From an uncultured Eubacterium sp. (lineage in GTDB: Bacteria; Bacillota; Clostridia; Lachnospirales; Lachnospiraceae), in NCBI GenBank assembly GCA_910580075.1, contig CAJTVR010000002.1:32281-96280 (forward strand): 64,000 nt of DNA. The letters run 5' to 3'. Each line of letters starts with the position of its first letter. Within the stretch, counting starts at the first letter, position 1. Below, piece by piece: positions 61,933 to 64,000 of the stretch. The notes beneath the pieces are model-generated. The model was not told the DNA's origin and ran no database searches. It saw nothing but the letters and a program-made list of their open reading frames with translations. The translations under genes and the position numbers were made by a program.

Positions 61933-64000
61933 TTATTTCACAACAACTTTCACCTTTATAGTCTTTTTTCCGCTTTTTACCTTAATAACTGCTGTTCCCT
62001 TTTTCTTTGCCTTAATAAGTCCTTTTTTATCCACCGCAGCTATTTTCGAATCTGATGACAGATACCGGATCGCCTGTGAAGATGTAACCGGCGTTACTTC
62101 TGTTTCCAGGCGGAATTTTTTTCCAGCTTTCAGTCTTACATTCTTTTTATTGACTGTAATCTTTTTTGTCTTAACCGCCTTTTTTTGTACCTTAATCTGT
62201 ACAGCTGCCATATTTCCGCGTTTTGTAACAGCCCGTACAAATGCTTTTCCGGCTTTGATTCCTTTTATCTTTCCTGAAGTACTTACAGCCACAACAGATG
62301 CATTCGACGTTTGGTACCGCACGATTTCATCATCGCCAGTCACATATGCTTTTACTGCCGTGGTTATCTTTCCTTTCTGCAGGACTGCTGATTTTACATT
62401 CCATTCCACGGCACATTCTTCGTCCTGTTCTTCGTCTTCATAGTCTCCGTCTTGTGCATTGTCAGGATCTGTATCTTCATAAAATAGGTCATCGTCTGCC
62501 CAGCCGCCTGTATCAGAATCGTCCTGCTGCTGTTCATTTTCCTGCAGTGTACTGTCACCGTCCGGCACTGTCTGGTTACCATCTGTAAAATCTGTCTGGC
62601 CCGGCCCGTTCTGATTCTGGTTCGTCTGATTCTGATCTTCCAAAGGCTCATCTTTCGTATTCTGATCCGGCAAATCCTGGTCAGGTAAATTCTTGTCAGG
62701 TAACATATCAGACGGTTCGAGATTAGAATCTTTAATTTCTTCAAGTTCTCCTGTTTCCAGATCTGTATGTTCATTCTGTTCACCGGAAATATTCTGATTT
62801 TTATCATCCGTCTGCTGCGTCTGATCTTTCTCTGCATCTGGTTTCTGCTGAATCTGGTCTTTTTCAGTATCTGGTCTGATTCCTGTATCTGGTTTATGAT
62901 CTGGTACAGGTCCCGGTGCCGGAATATTCTTTTCCCACTTTGCTGTCAGCTGGCAGTCTGCACCAATTTTGGTATTCACAGCTGTCTTTGACTTTCCGTA
63001 ATACCAGCCTTTAAAGGTATATCCATCACGTACCGGCACTGGCAGTTTCCCCAGACTTACGCTTGCATAATATGCATACAGCGTCTGATCGGATGTTAAT
63101 GTAACGTACGCACCCGGCTGATATATCTCAGACGGTTCAGATCTTTTCGGCGTCCATCCTTTAAAATATGTCTTAAGCTGAATCCTGTCTGTATTTACTG
63201 TCCCGCCATCCGCATTCAGAAGCACGGTATAAGACCTCACAGGAACAGTATAGCTGATCCTGGTTTTTGAACCGGCTTCCACTGTCTGTATGCCCGACCC
63301 GCCGCTTCCTCCATTCGCATCATAAGCAAGCGTTACTTTCTTTCCCTGACGGTTATTTACCTGAATATTGTAAGAAACTGTTTTCGTAATCCCGGCTTCT
63401 GTGTAGCTGACCTGTACTTTCTGCGTGCCGGCAGAATTCGTATTTCCAGTCACTTTGTACCCGGTCACTGTTTTGCTTTTTCCATTATTATAATTCGCGG
63501 TTACCGTCATGCCGTCTGTATTCAGTTTTTCCCCGGTTATATAAACAGTCTTTAATGGTTTTTGGGTAATACTGATCGAAGCAAGCTGTTTTTCCACTGG
63601 AAATTCACTTATGATTCCAACTATAAACTGCTGCATCAGTTCCACATCTTTTTTGTCCACATACCCGTCTCCGTTTACATCTGCCCGTTTCTTTTCATCC
63701 GGCGTCAGCGTAATCTTTCCGTTTGCCGCCTGGTTAATGACTGTCAGATCTGTTGCCGTCACTCTGCGGTTACCGTCTAAATCACCATAATAAAGATCCC
63801 GCCTTGTATTGACCGGTTCGCTGATTGTAATCTGTACAGATTCCCGGACTGTTCTGCCATTCACCTCAGCCTGCACGGTTCCTCTGTATACCCCTGTCCC
63901 GTCCAGAGACGACCTGATCCAGTTATAGTCACTCTGGTCATATGTATAAGAAAATTTTCTGCTTCCGTCAGGATGAAAAATGGTTTCTGTCACCTTATAA
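61933..64000 (-). CDS. Large surface protein with dockerin, Ig-like and InlB-type repeats (5' cut by window)
   Basis: 686 residues to the last possible start in the window; the frame is open to the edge, so the N-terminus lies beyond. In order: a dockerin type I-like domain (GDLDGNRRVTATDLTVIN, RADVNGDGYVDKKDVELM), a bacterial Ig-like domain (TVYITGEKLNTDGMTVTANY), two InlB/Flg_new-type repeats (LAYDANGGSG..., FKGWYYGKSKTAV), a Pro/Asp/Gln-rich linker of about 170 residues, and a C-terminal Big_2 Ig domain with two VTVNKKNVRL-like strands. No sorting motif ends it. Probably a modular adhesin or enzyme. Confidence 0.88.
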   Translation of the reverse strand, partial: YKVTETIFHPDGSRKFSYTYDQSDYNWIRSSLDGTGVYRGTVQAEVNGRTVRESVQITISEPVNTRRDLYYGDLDGNRRVTATDLTVINQAANGKITLTPDEKKRADVNGDGYVDKKDVELMQQFIVGIISEFPVEKQLASISITQKPLKTVYITGEKLNTDGMTVTANYNNGKSKTVTGYKVTGNTNSAGTQKVQVSYTEAGITKTVSYNIQVNNRQGKKVTLAYDANGGSGGSGIQTVEAGSKTRISYTVPVRSYTVLLNADGGTVNTDRIQLKTYFKGWTPKRSEPSEIYQPGAYVTLTSDQTLYAYYASVSLGKLPVPVRDGYTFKGWYYGKSKTAVNTKIGADCQLTAKWEKNIPAPGPVPDHKPDTGIRPDTEKDQIQQKPDAEKDQTQQTDDKNQNISGEQNEHTDLETGELEEIKDSNLEPSDMLPDKNLPDQDLPDQNTKDEPLEDQNQTNQNQNGPGQTDFTDGNQTVPDGDSTLQENEQQQDDSDTGGWADDDLFYEDTDPDNAQDGDYEDEEQDEECAVEWNVKSAVLQKGKITTAVKAYVTGDDEIVRYQTSNASVVAVSTSGKIKGIKAGKAFVRAVTKRGNMAAVQIKVQKKAVKTKKITVNKKNVRLKAGKKFRLETEVTPVTSSQAIRYLSSDSKIAAVDKKGLIKAKKKGTAVIKVKSGKKTIKVKVVVK

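Overview
The window looks like a chromosomal segment of a motile gut-type Clostridia, most probably Lachnospiraceae. The clues are moderate GC, strong AGGAGG ribosome sites, a clostridial pyrK/pyrD/pyrF/pyrC set, a flagellin paired with CsrA, class B sortase, TRAP uptake of uronates, and many BspA-like, choline-binding-like and Ig-like surface proteins. I cannot name a species. No rRNA, tRNA, prophage or CRISPR array was recognised.

Layout. 1-5.2 kb: tail of an Rpn-type nuclease gene, CDP-glucose 4,6-dehydratase, YigZ/IMPACT protein and a class A penicillin-binding protein. 5.6-11 kb (minus strand): sulfotransferase-like protein, APS kinase, a two-component system and a membrane acyltransferase, together suggesting regulated sulfation and acylation of a surface glycan. 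11.2-14.9 kb: csrA, a large flagellin gene and a small tyrosine recombinase. 15-17.4 kb: AAA-ATPase/nuclease-like protein and a family 4 uracil-DNA glycosylase. 17.4-23.3 kb: AraC regulator divergent from a TRAP transporter, mannonate dehydratase and SDR oxidoreductase (hexuronate use). 23.7-29.2 kb: FtsX-type ABC exporter and divergent two-component system. 30-35 kb: XRE-membrane protein, inositol-phosphatase family enzyme, an acidic repeat protein, and a BlaR/BlaI-like pair. 35-40.6 kb: MoxR/DUF58/transglutaminase operon. 40.7-44.6 kb: pyrimidine biosynthesis. 45-50.9 kb: TPR lipoprotein, asnS, trigger-factor-like lipoprotein and a RelB/ParE-type toxin-antitoxin pair. 51-54 kb: KdpF-like small proteins with KdpD/KdpE-like regulators but no kdpABC, then a DUF1934 protein. 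54-64 kb: secreted transglutaminase-like proteins, a class B sortase, a ricin-lectin/C39-like protein, a pre-peptidase-domain protein and a large Ig/dockerin protein cut by the window end.

The outstanding system is at the flagellin. A 192-residue tyrosine recombinase lies inside a 679-bp segment bounded by 31-bp inverted repeats (14171-14201 and 14881-14911; 30 of 31 positions identical). The segment also carries a near-perfect sigma-28 promoter (TAAA, 15 nt, TCCGATAT) which here points away from the flagellin. Inversion would turn it towards the flagellin and csrA. The window therefore appears to show a self-contained flagellin phase switch in the OFF orientation. The right inverted repeat plus a fixed U-tract looks like a terminator that would silence the promoter in this state. 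The flagellin leader also holds two plausible CsrA sites, giving a second, translational layer of control.

A second theme is repeat expansion. A MITE-like family with long terminal inverted repeats occurs in at least seven full, partial or solo-hairpin copies. A second hairpin family (GGCTGTCGCA...TGCGACAGCC) sits at gene ends. Many tandem duplications of 33-79 bp, and a 444-bp-offset duplication in the flagellin, are found in and between genes.
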